Shown here one piece after another: positions 9,279 to 19,951 of a DNA stretch of 64,000 nucleotides (position 1 is its first letter; every line of letters starts with the position of its first letter). The notes beneath the pieces are model-generated. The model saw only the letters and a program-made list of their open reading frames with translations. It made no database searches and was not told the origin of the DNA. A program made the translations under genes and the position numbers. Source of the stretch: Streptomyces sp. JH34 (lineage in GTDB: Bacteria > Actinomycetota > Actinomycetes > Streptomycetales > Streptomycetaceae); NCBI RefSeq assembly GCF_029428875.1, contig NZ_JAJSOO010000001.1, positions 3,472,001 through 3,536,000 of the forward strand, given 5' to 3'.

Positions 9279-9743
9279 GCCACCGAGTGTAGGCGAGATC
9301 GACCACCGGTCCGAATTGGGTGACCACCCGGCAGGGGCTGCGGACGAGGCGCGGGAGCGCTCCCCGCAACGACCGGGGGCGAGGTCGGACGATCACTCCG
9401 GGTGATCACGCAGGATGCCTCGCCCCCGCCCCGGAAGGCCTCGGGGCCGCCGACGCCCGGGATGGGCGGCGGTTACCGGCCGGTCCGGCAAGTGGGCACC
9501 CCCGCACCGGAATCGCCCCGCTCGTGGCGCTCGGTGAGCCGGGGAGGCCCTGCGGGCGGGTGGCGTCCGAGCCCTCGTTCCGTGGTGAGCCTCACACCGC
9601 GGAGCCCGGCCGAAGCCCCCGTGATGCCTTCAGCGGCCCCGGCGTGCCCCCCGTTCCGGCCCGGCGGGTGCGCCGGGACCCGAACGCGGGCGGACGGAAT
9701 CCCGCCCCCGGGCCCCCGGACGGATCGGCGCCGCACCGGCCGG
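9279..9743. other. Intergenic region upstream of purF
   Basis: I find no convincing gene in these 465 bp. It must hold the purF promoter. A GATCAC/GTGATC inverted repeat (9391-9396, 9402-9407) lies about 115 bp before the purF start and could be an operator; the rest is GC-rich without clear structure. Confidence 0.4.
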
Positions 9744-10595
9744 TCAGTCCTCGGCCGCCGGAGCGGACGCGTCGAGGCCCTTGCCGCCCTTCGCCTCGAT
9801 CGACAGGGAGCGGTGATCGATCTCGTACGACGTCTCCCCCTCCAGCACACCGAGCAGCGCGCGCTCCAGCCGCATCTCGGCGCCGGGGCATATCTTCCGG
9901 GTGGAGGCGAGCGGACCGAAGGTGAGCGTGGAGCCGGAGACGGTCGCCTTGCCGTGGAACGAGTTGCAGCCGAGGTTCCCCTCCACCGATCCGTCCTCGC
10001 CGAAGGTGAGGTGCGCCTTGCCCTCCGTACCGGCGGGCAGGGAGGAGGCGACGCTGCCGGACACGAGTCCGGTGACCTTCCAGGCGGTGCCGGTGAGCGG
10101 GGCCGGCGGCTCCGCTGTGAGGGCGATGGAGTCGCCGTGCGCGGTGGTCAGGGTCAGGGCCTTCGCCTTGCCCTGACCCGCCTCGGCGGCCTTGAGCTCG
10201 CCGTGGAAGGCCTTGCCCATCGCGTTCTCGAACCCCTGGACCTCCTTGGCGCAGGCCATCCGTGTGGTGGTGCCCCGCCCGACGGTGACCTTGTCGCCGT
10301 CGAGGCGGACGTCGGCGGAGAAGCGGTTGCAGCCGAGGCTGCCCGTGGCCTTCCCCTCGGAGTCGATCTCGACGTGGGCGCCGTCGGGGGCGGAGGTCTT
10401 CTTCCCGCCGACGGTCAGGGACGACACGTTCCATCGGACCCCGGTCACCTTCGGTTCCGTGCGTACGGTGCCGCTGCCGTCCCCGGAGTCCCCGGATCCC
10501 GCTCCGGAGCCCGACTCCGTACCGCAGGAGGCAAGGGTGAAGGTGGCCAGGACGGCAAGGGCGCTGACGGACATACGTTGTGTGCGCATGGCCAT
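9744..10595 (-). CDS. META-domain lipoprotein (HslJ-like, duplicated domain)
   Basis: A 283-residue predicted lipoprotein. A signal peptide ends in the lipobox LASC (Cys at about residue 23), followed by a Ser/Gly-rich linker. Two META domains follow, each with the GCNxF and TR-x-x-C signatures (GCNRF...TRMAC, then GCNSFHG...TRKIC). META domains occur in HslJ of E. coli and often in surface proteins of unknown role. MAM and MRT starts are both possible (10595 or 10589). It is in the same orientation as its neighbours. Confidence 0.82.
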   Translation of the reverse strand: MAMRTQRMSVSALAVLATFTLASCGTESGSGAGSGDSGDGSGTVRTEPKVTGVRWNVSSLTVGGKKTSAPDGAHVEIDSEGKATGSLGCNRFSADVRLDGDKVTVGRGTTTRMACAKEVQGFENAMGKAFHGELKAAEAGQGKAKALTLTTAHGDSIALTAEPPAPLTGTAWKVTGLVSGSVASSLPAGTEGKAHLTFGEDGSVEGNLGCNSFHGKATVSGSTLTFGPLASTRKICPGAEMRLERALLGVLEGETSYEIDHRSLSIEAKGGKGLDASAPAAED

Positions 10596-10626
10596 GGGAC
10601 GGAACGACCGGCCGATCCGGTTCCGT

Positions 10627-11427
10627 TCAGCCCGTCAGCGGGAGCAGCGGGGCGAGATCGGCCCGCTCACCGCTGGCGCTGACCTGCGCCTCGTCGAGGG
10701 CCTCCGTCCACCGCGTACGGCCGGTCGCCAGCCGGACCCAGGTGAGCGGATCCGTCTCGACGACGTTGGGCGGGGTGCCCCGGGTGTGTCTGGGGCCGCC
10801 GATGCACTGGACGACGGCGAAGGGCGGGACGCGCACCTCGACCGAGCCGCCGGGCGCCTTGTCCGCGAGCGCGTCCGCGAGCAGCCGGGTGCAGGCGGCG
10901 AGTGCCTGACGGTCGTACGGGAGGTCGAGACCGGTCGCCCGGTGGAGATCGTCGGTGTGGACGACGAGTTCCACGGTGCGGGTGACCAGGAGGTCACCGA
11001 GCCGCATGGTGCCCGCCCGCGTCGTCACCAGCCGCTCCCCCGGGCTCCCCGCGACGAGCCGGGAGAACCGCTCGGCCGTCTCCTCGTACAACGCGCCGAG
11101 ACCGGGCCGTGCCGCGGCCAGGGTCCTGGCGTCGTCCGTGATCCCCTCGTCCCGCCCCACCGTGGACGGAGGCCACTCCAGCAGGGTGAGCTGTGGCTTG
11201 GCGCCGGAAGGCTCGGGCAGCTCCAGCTCACGGCTGACCCGCTCCAGCACCGTGGTCACGTGTGCCGCGAGGTCCCGCACGGTCCACTCCCCCAGCCCGG
11301 ACGGGCCGGACAGCTGCTCCGGCGTCAGGGCGCGGACGGCGGCCTGTACGTGGGCGAACTGTGCCAGGACCGCCGTGCGGGTCCGGCTGAGGTCGTAGGA
11401 GCGTGGGCGCTTCTTGGCCGGGGGCAT
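10627..11427 (-). CDS. Mycothiol-dependent maleylpyruvate isomerase-family enzyme with SCP-like domain
   Basis: A 266-residue protein. The N-terminal part (TPEQLSGPSGLGEWTVRDLA, then HVTTVLER and ELVVHTDDLHRA) is the DinB-like four-helix fold of the mycothiol maleylpyruvate isomerase family, with His residues placed to bind metal. The C-terminal about 90 residues (VEVRVPPFAVVQCIGG onward) resemble the bacterial sterol-carrier-like domain that is often fused. Substrate unknown. The start MPPAKKRPRSYD has no clear ribosome-binding site; longer upstream frame lacks family similarity, so a leaderless start is likely. Confidence 0.8.
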   Translation of the reverse strand: MPPAKKRPRSYDLSRTRTAVLAQFAHVQAAVRALTPEQLSGPSGLGEWTVRDLAAHVTTVLERVSRELELPEPSGAKPQLTLLEWPPSTVGRDEGITDDARTLAAARPGLGALYEETAERFSRLVAGSPGERLVTTRAGTMRLGDLLVTRTVELVVHTDDLHRATGLDLPYDRQALAACTRLLADALADKAPGGSVEVRVPPFAVVQCIGGPRHTRGTPPNVVETDPLTWVRLATGRTRWTEALDEAQVSASGERADLAPLLPLTG

Positions 11428-11474
11428 GAAGGGGAGACTAACCGGCGCCTGTGACAAGGGCTCCTCACGCGGGC

Positions 11475-12737
11475 TCAGCTCCCGGCGAAGTCCGAGGCCG
11501 CGGGATAGGTGACACCGGTGCAGCCCCGGCGAGCGGTGGCGTCCTCGACGTACGCCCGGAACAGGGGCTCCAGCCGGTCCCCGAGTACGTCGTCGTACGG
11601 GAAGGACACCTGCATCAGATGCAGGGCGGGCCTGCCGCCGCAGACGGAGGAGGCCCACCAGATGCCGTCGGCCGATCCCGCCGAAGAGGAGTCGACCGGG
11701 GTCCCGTTCCCCACGCCGGCGCGCAGCCCCCTGGTGCCGTCGCCCACCAGTGTGTCCGTCTGCATCCACAGCGGGGACAGGGTCAGGACCTTGTCGAGAT
11801 CCCTGCCGTCCGGGTGGGTCTTCTCGTAGGCCGGCCAGATCCTCTCGGTCCCTTCCGGGCTCATCGCCAGCAGGCAGGAGTCATGGGCACTGGCCTTCCC
11901 GGCCGGTGCGGCGAGCGCCCGGTCGGGGAGCTCGCCCTGCCCGCGGGCGGCGGTGTGCCGTCCGAACCAGGCGCAGGTGCCGCCCGCTTTCGCGGCGGGG
12001 ACGAGGGCGGTCCTCGGCTCGGGGAACGCGGTGGGCACAGGGGGGAGTTCGGCCCGGCAGCCCTTCTTCGCGGCGGCCCGCTGCGCCGCCTGGCGTGCCA
12101 GAGCCGTGAGGTCGCGGCGGTCCCCGGACGTGACGGGGCCGTCGTACAGGGCCGAGGCCTCGGCCCTGACGGAGGAGATCCGGCCCCCGTCCGCGCAGAG
12201 GGCCCTGACCGTCACCGTGTCGGCGTCGTACTCGCCCAGCCCGCCGTCGCCCAGCGGATGCGGCAGTGTGTACTGGGCGGCAGCCGTGACGTCGTCCCTG
12301 TTCCGGGTGGTGAAGTAGTCGAAGGGCTCATGGTCGGCCTCTGTCATGCGCTCGTCGGCGTTCGGGGCGGCCGGGTACAGCGTGAGGTCGAGCGAGAAGC
12401 GCCCGTAGGCCGCCCGCGGCTCACCCACCCGGTGGACGACACAACTGCTGTCACTCCGCGCGGTGCTGATGTGGTGGCGGTCGGAGAGTGTCACCCGGTC
12501 GACACCCCCGTTCAGCGCGAGCACCCGGTCGGGGTCGACGAGACCGCCGCACCCCTCCTCTATGAGGTCGCGGCTCTCGGCCCGGGTACGGAGATCGAGC
12601 ACATCACTGACGAGCGCCCAGACACTGAGGCCGATGCCCGCCACGGCGACCAGCACGAACACCGTGTTCAGGATCCCTCGCAGACGCCCCCGGCCGGCAG
12701 ACCCGTCCCCGGCTCCGTGCGTTCCGTCGTCCATCAT
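11475..12737 (-). CDS. Membrane-anchored hypothetical protein
   Basis: A 420-residue protein with a short cytoplasmic tail, one N-terminal transmembrane helix (ILNTVFVLVAVAGIGLSVWA, about residues 22-41) and a long extracytoplasmic region with scattered Cys residues that could form disulphides. No catalytic motif is recognised. Streptomyces encode several such proteins of unknown role. It is tandem with the mycothiol enzyme gene (47-bp gap). Confidence 0.7.
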   Translation of the reverse strand: MMDDGTHGAGDGSAGRGRLRGILNTVFVLVAVAGIGLSVWALVSDVLDLRTRAESRDLIEEGCGGLVDPDRVLALNGGVDRVTLSDRHHISTARSDSSCVVHRVGEPRAAYGRFSLDLTLYPAAPNADERMTEADHEPFDYFTTRNRDDVTAAAQYTLPHPLGDGGLGEYDADTVTVRALCADGGRISSVRAEASALYDGPVTSGDRRDLTALARQAAQRAAAKKGCRAELPPVPTAFPEPRTALVPAAKAGGTCAWFGRHTAARGQGELPDRALAAPAGKASAHDSCLLAMSPEGTERIWPAYEKTHPDGRDLDKVLTLSPLWMQTDTLVGDGTRGLRAGVGNGTPVDSSSAGSADGIWWASSVCGGRPALHLMQVSFPYDDVLGDRLEPLFRAYVEDATARRGCTGVTYPAASDFAGS

Positions 12738-13038
12738 CGGCCCCCGTCACATCGACCACCCGTGGCGCCCCGCAAGTTATCAGTCGCCGCCGACAGCCTC
12801 CTCGACCACGCAGGCCTCGCTGTCGGCCGGACTTGTCCCTCCCCCGGACCGTGCCCCCGCCTTCACCTGGAGGGGGGCGCGCCGGGCGTGCGCGCGGACC
12901 GGAGTCCCCGCTGAGGTGATCACGCCGGCCGCCGCCCGCCTGCGCGACGGTGCCGCCCGCCGTCGCTACCGGCGGGCACCGAAGACCGGGACGTCGCGGT
13001 CGGGCCGGGCGGCCGGCCACAGCCACCGCGTGCGGGTC
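12738..13038. other. Intergenic region, nothing recognised
   Basis: About 300 GC-rich bases between a membrane-protein gene start and the end of the ArsR-type gene, presumably holding the former's promoter. No repeat, RNA or supported ORF is seen. Confidence 0.35.
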
Positions 13039-13563
13039 TCACGGCCGGGCGGCCGTGAGCACCACCAGCAGCGGCACCACACGGGAACCCGGCACCTCGT
13101 AACGCCCGCGCCCCGTGGTGTGCAGCCAGCCCGCGCCGGTCAGCTGGCGGAGATGGTGGTAGATCTGGCCGGTCGTGCCCGTGTCGTCCAGCCCCGCCAG
13201 TTCGGCGGCGGTGCGGCAGCCGCCGAGGATCTCGCGGAGCAGCCGCAGCCGTACGGGGTGGCCCAGCGCGGCGAGCGGCTCGGCGGCCTCCGCCCAGTCG
13301 GGGCGTTCCTCCTCGGTGCCGAGGAGCCCCGCGGTGAGCGCGCCGTACTGCCACTCGTAGTGCTCACCGGCCGGCAGTCTCACCGCTCCCGTGAACAGCA
13401 CCCCGCCGTCGGCGGCGGCCTCCCCGACCTGTTCGAGCTGCTCCTTCAGCCCGTCCAGTGCCCAGAAGTCCCCGTCGCCCAGACCGGGCTTGCCGCCCTC
13501 CGCCGCCCGCTCCAGCACCGCGAGGCGGCGCTCCAGCTCGGCGACACGCTCCTCAAGCTTCAC
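13039..13563 (-). CDS. ArsR-type helix-turn-helix regulator
   Basis: A 174-residue regulator. It begins with a short coiled-coil-like segment (LEERVAELERRLAVLERA), then a linker, then a winged helix with the ArsR pattern: LAALGHPVRLRLLREILGG, TAAELAG and GQIYHHLRQLTGAGW. No metal-binding Cys pair is evident. I chose the GTG at 13563 (VKLEERV). A track ATG at 13593 would place a perfect palindrome (13575-13590) inside the coding sequence, which is better read as the operator. The ligand is unknown. Confidence 0.82.
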   Translation of the reverse strand: MKLEERVAELERRLAVLERAAEGGKPGLGDGDFWALDGLKEQLEQVGEAAADGGVLFTGAVRLPAGEHYEWQYGALTAGLLGTEEERPDWAEAAEPLAALGHPVRLRLLREILGGCRTAAELAGLDDTGTTGQIYHHLRQLTGAGWLHTTGRGRYEVPGSRVVPLLVVLTAARP

Positions 13564-13574
13564 AGAACCCAACC

Positions 13575-13590
13575 TTACGTAATTACGTAA
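13575..13590. promoter_or_regulatory. 16-bp palindromic operator before the ArsR-type gene
   Basis: A perfect palindrome TTACGTAATTACGTAA lies 12 bp upstream of the chosen GTG start. It is AT-rich in a GC-rich genome and is positioned for autorepression. Binding by the adjacent regulator is inferred. Confidence 0.6.
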
Positions 13591-13618
13591 CATCCATCAA
13601 CTGTTTCGTGTGAGGACG

Positions 13619-13657
13619 CCGAAGCCCCCGTCCGGTCAACCCGGACGGGGGCTTCGG
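13619..13657 (-). terminator. purL terminator
   Basis: A perfect 17-bp stem (13619-13635 with 13641-13657) with a TCAAC loop lies 12 bp past the purL stop. Confidence 0.85.
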
Positions 13658-13669
13658 TACAGGCCGAAT

Positions 13670-15915
<2,246 letters not shown>

Positions 15916-15919
<4 letters not shown>

Positions 15920-16596
15920 GCGTTGACCAGCTTCTTGATGATCGAGGTGAAGAAACCCAGGCCGTCGGTGCGTCCGGTGCCGATCAGCGGCTCGACGGCG
16001 TGCTCCGGGTGCGGCATCAGACCGACGATGTTGCCCGCGGCGTTGGTGATGCCGGCGATGTCGCGCAGCGAGCCGTTCGGGTTGACGTCGGCGTAACGGA
16101 AGGCGACGCGGCCCTCGGCCTCCAGCTCGTCGAGCGTGCGCTCGTCGGCGGTGTACCTGCCGTCCACGTTCTTCAGCGGTACGGAGATCTCCTGGCCCGC
16201 CGTGTAGTCCGAGGTCCAGGCCGTCTCCGCGTTCTCCACCCGCAGCTTCTGGTCGCGGCAGATGAAGTGGAGGTGGTTGTTGCGCAGCATCGCCCCGGGC
16301 AGCAGGTGTGCCTCGGTCAGGATCTGGAAACCGTTGCAGATACCGAGGACCGGCAGACCGGCCTTCGCCTGCTCGATGACGGTCTCCATCACCGGCGAGA
16401 AACGCGAGATGGCGCCGGCGCGCAGATAGTCGCCGTAACTGAATCCGCCCGCCAGGATGACGGCGTCGACCTGGCGGAGGTCCTTGTCGCGGTGCCAGAG
16501 GGATACGGGTTCGGCACCCGCGATCCGTACGGCCCGCAGGCTGTCCTGGTCGTCGAGCGTGCCGGGAAAAGTGACGACTCCAATACGGGTGGTCAC
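15916..16596 (-). CDS. purQ: Phosphoribosylformylglycinamidine synthase subunit PurQ
   Basis: A 226-residue class I glutamine amidotransferase that supplies ammonia to PurL. The nucleophile elbow is LGICNGFQ (Cys near residue 87), and the C-terminal His-x-Glu pair is in [10 protein letters not shown]. It overlaps purS and purL by 4 nt each. Confidence 0.97.
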
Positions 16597-16850
16597 TTCT
16601 CCTCCTCCACCGTGACGGTGAAGTCCTCGATGACGGTGTTGGCGAGGAAGGTCTCGGCGATCTCGTTAATGCGGGCGAGGGCGGCGTCGTCGACCGGCCC
16701 CTCGACCTCGAGCTCGAAACGCTTTCCCTGACGAACGTCCGCGATTCCGTCGAAGCCGAGACGGGGCAGTGCGCGCTGCACAGCCTGTCCCTGCGGGTCG
16801 AGGATCTCCGGCTTGAGCATGACGTCGACTACGACGCGTGCCACTGGCAC
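16593..16850 (-). CDS. purS: Phosphoribosylformylglycinamidine synthase subunit PurS
   Basis: An 85-residue PurS, the small structural subunit that bridges PurL and PurQ. The pattern [19 protein letters not shown] and [13 protein letters not shown] is diagnostic. It is the first gene of the purS-purQ-purL operon. Confidence 0.96.
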   Translation of the reverse strand: MPVARVVVDVMLKPEILDPQGQAVQRALPRLGFDGIADVRQGKRFELEVEGPVDDAALARINEIAETFLANTVIEDFTVTVEEEK

Positions 16851-17228
16851 TCCCGGTGGTGTGGTGCGGCTGTGTCTCCGAGGGGTTCCCCAGATCCCCG
16901 CGGGTCCACTCAGCGTACCTGGCCAGAAATTCTACGCGGGTAGATATCGCCTCGCCCTGATCACGGCGAGATATCGGCGGCAACGACGCCCAGGGAAAAT
17001 CCTGGGAAAAATCTTCACCCGGATTGCACGCCGGGACACGGCGGCAACACGCGGATGTAATTGGCCGGGCTTCACAATGCGGCTCCCCCCGCTGTACAAA
17101 TGAATACGCAGGAAAGCACGATTGCCCCGGAACAGTCGACACCAGTCGATCCGTATCCACCCAGCCGCCGGAAGGCCGGCATCGACGCATGTCAGGCGCG
17201 ACGATGCCGAAGGAAAGGACCGATATCC
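16851..17228. other. Divergent promoter region purS / lsr2-like
   Basis: There is no supported gene. It contains an interrupted inverted repeat centred near 16960: GATATC with TCGCC (16943-16948, 16952-16956) facing GGCGA with GATATC (16965-16969, 16970-16975), about 95-130 bp upstream of purS. It could be an operator for the pur operon. Confidence 0.4.
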
Positions 17229-17564
17229 GTGGCTCAGCGCGTAGTGGTTACGCTCTCCGACGACATCGACGGGGGAGAAGCGGAGGAAACGGTCTCCTTC
17301 GCCCTGGACGGGAAGTCGTACGAGATCGACCTCAATCCCGCCAATGCAAAGAAACTGCGTAAGACCCTGGCCCCGTACGTGGCGGCCGGCCGAAAGCAGA
17401 CAAACACCGGCAAGCGCGGCAGGGCTCCGGCTTCCTACCACCACACGTCGCTGGCGCCGGACCCCGCGGCCGTGCGCGCCTGGGCCCGCTCTCACCGGAT
17501 GGAGGTGCCGGCCCGCGGCCGGATCCCCAAGAAGGTCTACGAGGCGTTCAACGCCGCCAGTTGA
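17229..17564 (+). CDS. lsrL: Lsr2-like nucleoid-associated protein (LsrL type)
   Basis: A 111-residue Lsr2-family protein. The N-terminal dimerisation domain (MAQRVVVTLSDDIDGGEAEE) is followed by a basic linker and a C-terminal DNA-binding domain with the minor-groove RGR at residues 96-98 (VPARGRIPKKVYEAF). Lsr2 proteins coat AT-rich, often foreign, DNA and silence it. I recall that Streptomyces have two paralogues and that the one at this locus is called LsrL. The GTG start matches the family N-terminus and is preceded by a GAAGGAAAGGA ribosome-binding site. Confidence 0.92.
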   Translation: MAQRVVVTLSDDIDGGEAEETVSFALDGKSYEIDLNPANAKKLRKTLAPYVAAGRKQTNTGKRGRAPASYHHTSLAPDPAAVRAWARSHRMEVPARGRIPKKVYEAFNAAS

Positions 17565-17636
17565 GGCCGACGCCCGGAATGTTCCGTTCCGTTCAGTGGC
17601 CCGCCGCCTGCCGGAGCGACACCTCGGGGAGCCGAC

Positions 17637-17667
17637 TTGCACAACACCCCTGCAGGTCGGCTAGAGT
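17637..17667 (+). promoter_or_regulatory. tRNA-Gly(TCC) promoter
   Basis: TTGCAC (17637-17642) and TAGAGT (17662-17667) with a 19-bp spacer, 49 bp before the tRNA. Confidence 0.6.
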
Positions 17668-17716
17668 CTGGAGCACGCCGAAGGGCAAGGCCGAAAAGCC
17701 GGGTCCGACGCAGCGT

Positions 17717-17788
17717 GCGGGTGTAGTTCAGTAGTAGAACATCCCCCTTCCAGGGGGAAGGCGCAGTGTGCAATTCCTGTCACCCGCT
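17717..17788 (+). tRNA. tRNA-Gly (TCC), aberrant D- and T-arms
   Basis: Acceptor GCGGGTG/CACCCGC, D-stem GTTC/GAAC and anticodon stem TCCCC/GGGGA are intact, and the loop CTTCCAG gives anticodon TCC. The elbow is unusual. The D-loop AGTAGTA has A where G18 belongs. The T-loop TGCAATT has G where U55 belongs. The T-stem pairs fully only if one T (17767) is bulged. CCA is not encoded. It may still decode GGA, or it may serve another use of Gly-tRNA. Confidence 0.85.
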
Positions 17789-17798
17789 CTGCACTGCC

Positions 17799-17829
17799 TT
17801 ACCGGACCACTCAGTGGATCAGGTAGAGT
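17799..17829 (+). promoter_or_regulatory. tRNA-Gly(GCC) promoter
   Basis: TTACCG (17799-17804) and TAGAGT (17824-17829) with a 19-bp spacer. It starts 11 bp after the upstream tRNA, so the second tRNA can be transcribed on its own. Confidence 0.55.
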
Positions 17830-17867
17830 AGTGAGCGCTCCACCGGTGAAAGCCGAGTGGCAGCAAT

Positions 17868-17940
17868 GCGGACGTAGCTCAGTTGGTAGAGCGCAACCTT
17901 GCCAAGGTTGAGGTCGCCAGTTCGAACCTGGTCGTCCGCT
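17868..17940 (+). tRNA. tRNA-Gly (GCC), copy 1
   Basis: A canonical 73-nt cloverleaf: acceptor GCGGACG/CGTCCGC, anticodon loop TTGCCAA, T-loop TTCGAAC. It is identical to the copy at 19871-19943. Confidence 0.96.
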
Positions 17941-17951
17941 CTTGATTCAAA

Positions 17952-17983
17952 GGCCCCGGTCGATTTTCGACCGGGGCCTTTGA
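17952..17983 (+). terminator. Terminator after tRNA-Gly copy 1
   Basis: An inverted repeat built from GGCCCCGGTCGA and TCGACCGGGGCC with a TTTT loop follows the tRNA. Confidence 0.75.
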
Positions 17984-18107
17984 CGTTTCCGGATATCGAC
18001 GCATGCCGCTCGTCATGAGCAGTGAGGCCACCACGCACCGGTCGCGGCCGTGATCCGGCGGAAGTCCTGGCACAAGAGGTCCGCGGGCTGCAGGGGGAGC
18101 GAGAAAC

Positions 18108-19367
18108 GTGTGGGTACGGGCACAGGTGCTCAAGTGGAAGCGCCGCGACGGGTTCGACAAGATCGATCTCTACACGCGCGGGACCCTGCACTCCACGGTC
18201 TGGGGGACGGTTCTGTGCGTTTCGCTGCTGTCGGTGACCCACCCGGTGCGGGACTCCGACGCCCCCGTCGCCCTGATCGCCGGTACGGTCCTGACCGCCG
18301 TCGCACAGGGCGTCTGCTCGGTGCCGCTGGTCCCCCGGGCCCTCGGCGGCTACCTCGGCCGCGAGGCCGTCACCGGCCGGCTGATCTTCCTCTCGGCCGT
18401 CCTGTTCCTCGCGAACGCCGCATGTCTGCTGACGCTCGGTTGGTTCACCGGCACCGAGGAGTACCCCGAACTCCCGGTGGCGCTGGGGAGTGTGACGTTG
18501 CCCTTCCTCACCCCTCTCGTCCTCGCCGTACCGGTGTGGGTGTCCGCGGTGTGCGTCGCGGCGATCGCGGGTGGCATGACCGGCGGCGCCCTGCTGGCCG
18601 GAGCCACCGGGTCCTTCGCCCTGACCACCCTGGCGGGGATCGGTCTCGGCGGAGCGCTGGTCGCGAGCACCGTGCGGCTCTCCGCCTGGACCCTCGGCAT
18701 CACGCAGAAGCTCCGTGACGCCCGGGACGTGCAGACCCGGCTGGCGGTCGCCGAGGAACGCCTGCGCTTCGGCCGGGACATGCACGACGTCCTGGGCCGT
18801 AACCTCGCGGTGATCGCGCTGAAGAGCGAGCTCGCGGTCGAACTGGCGGAGCGCGGGATCCCCTCGGCGACGGACCAGATGGTCGAGGTACAGCGCATCG
18901 CACGCGCCTCGCAGCAGGAGGTCCGGGACGTCGTACGGGGCTATCGCGAGGCCGATCTCCGTACGGAACTACTGGGCGCCCAGGGGGTTTTGCGGGCGGC
19001 CGGCATCGCGTGCGCCGTCCACGGCGACGGCGACGAGCTTCCCTCACCGGTGCAGTCGGCTCTCGGCTGGGCCGTACGCGAGGCGGCCACCAACGTGCTG
19101 CGGCACGGTGACCCCCGGCGGTGCGACATCCGGCTGGAGACGGCGCGGGGATCCGTCCGGCTGGTCGTGGAGAACGACGGGGTGACGCCGGACACGGCCG
19201 TCGTCCCCGGCAGCGGCTCCGGGCTCCACGGGCTCCGGGAACGGCTGGCCGCGGTCGGCGGTTCACTGGAGGCGGGACCGACGGGTGACGGGGCGTTCCA
19301 TCTGACCGCCGCCGTACCGCTGCCCTCACCCCGGACCACCGCGACCGCCCCGCCGGAGACGGGCTGA
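18108..19367 (+). CDS. DesK-type sensor histidine kinase
   Basis: A 419-residue membrane histidine kinase. About five hydrophobic segments lie in residues 30-190, then a HisKA_3 domain with the phospho-acceptor His226 in EERLRFGRDMHDVLGRNLAV, then a HATPase domain with the N-box AVREAATNVLRHG and the G-box SGLHGLRERL. It starts at GTG behind GGGGGAGCGA. A NarL-type regulator should follow, but the downstream copy is a pseudogene (19390-19848), so this kinase appears orphaned. It is bracketed by two identical tRNA-Gly genes. The signal is unknown. Confidence 0.9.
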   Translation: MWVRAQVLKWKRRDGFDKIDLYTRGTLHSTVWGTVLCVSLLSVTHPVRDSDAPVALIAGTVLTAVAQGVCSVPLVPRALGGYLGREAVTGRLIFLSAVLFLANAACLLTLGWFTGTEEYPELPVALGSVTLPFLTPLVLAVPVWVSAVCVAAIAGGMTGGALLAGATGSFALTTLAGIGLGGALVASTVRLSAWTLGITQKLRDARDVQTRLAVAEERLRFGRDMHDVLGRNLAVIALKSELAVELAERGIPSATDQMVEVQRIARASQQEVRDVVRGYREADLRTELLGAQGVLRAAGIACAVHGDGDELPSPVQSALGWAVREAATNVLRHGDPRRCDIRLETARGSVRLVVENDGVTPDTAVVPGSGSGLHGLRERLAAVGGSLEAGPTGDGAFHLTAAVPLPSPRTTATAPPETG

Positions 19368-19389
19368 CACCCGAAGAGCTGACACCCGC

Positions 19390-19848
19390 ACCGGCCCGCC
19401 ATGGCCGTCCTGGACCTCGGGATGCCGGACGGTGTGAAGGTCGCCACATCGACGCGGTCCGCCCTCCACGGCCGCCGGGGCGTGATCGTGACGAGCCATG
19501 GCCCGCGCTGCGATCCGAAGCGCGCTCCGGAGACGTACGTCGGGGAGCTCGTCGCACACACCCGGCACCCGGCGGCCGGCCGGGATCATCCGCACGGTGC
19601 CTGCGGGAAACCGCTGTGGGAGAACGGAGTTGGCCGCGCACGCGAACTTCGCGGAGGCTCGCCGCCGACCGAACGCGAGGCCGAAGCACTGGAGCCGGCC
19701 ACGGACGGACACCGGTCGCGGAGATCGCGAAACGGCGTCGCCGCACCTGGGCACGGCGGGCGACCACCTGCCGTCGGCCGTCTCCGCCCCCGGTACGGAG
19801 AACCGTCACCCGGCAGCGCGTCCCGCACGGGCGAGAGGTTGGGTATAG
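19390..19848 (+). pseudogene. Degenerate NarL/LuxR-type response regulator
   Basis: Fragments of a response regulator appear in different frames. The receiver core with the acceptor Asp (MAVLDLGMPDGVKV, then VIVTSHG) is in one frame from 19401; GIIRTVPAGNR and the C-terminal ENRHPAARPARARGWV are in another; pieces resembling the HTH occur in the third. The first about 50 residues are missing. Order and spacing match the NarL/DesR pattern that should partner the kinase just upstream. At least three frameshifts make this a pseudogene unless the assembly is wrong. Confidence 0.8.
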
Positions 19849-19870
19849 TTGGCAGCGCGCTGCGGCGCAT

Positions 19871-19943
19871 GCGGACGTAGCTCAGTTGGTAGAGCGCAAC
19901 CTTGCCAAGGTTGAGGTCGCCAGTTCGAACCTGGTCGTCCGCT
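19871..19943 (+). tRNA. tRNA-Gly (GCC), copy 2
   Basis: Identical over 73 nt to the copy at 17868-17940. A -10-like TATAGT (19844-19849) overlaps the stop codon of the response-regulator remnant; no matching -35 is seen. Confidence 0.96.
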
Positions 19944-19951
19944 CCATGTGA

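Noticed and set aside
6657..9323. Open frame of 888 codons on the plus strand
   Set aside because: Antisense shadow of purM and purF.
12920..13354. Additional minus-strand genes overlapping the ArsR-type gene
   Set aside because: Arg/Gly/Ala-rich alternative frames of a supported gene.
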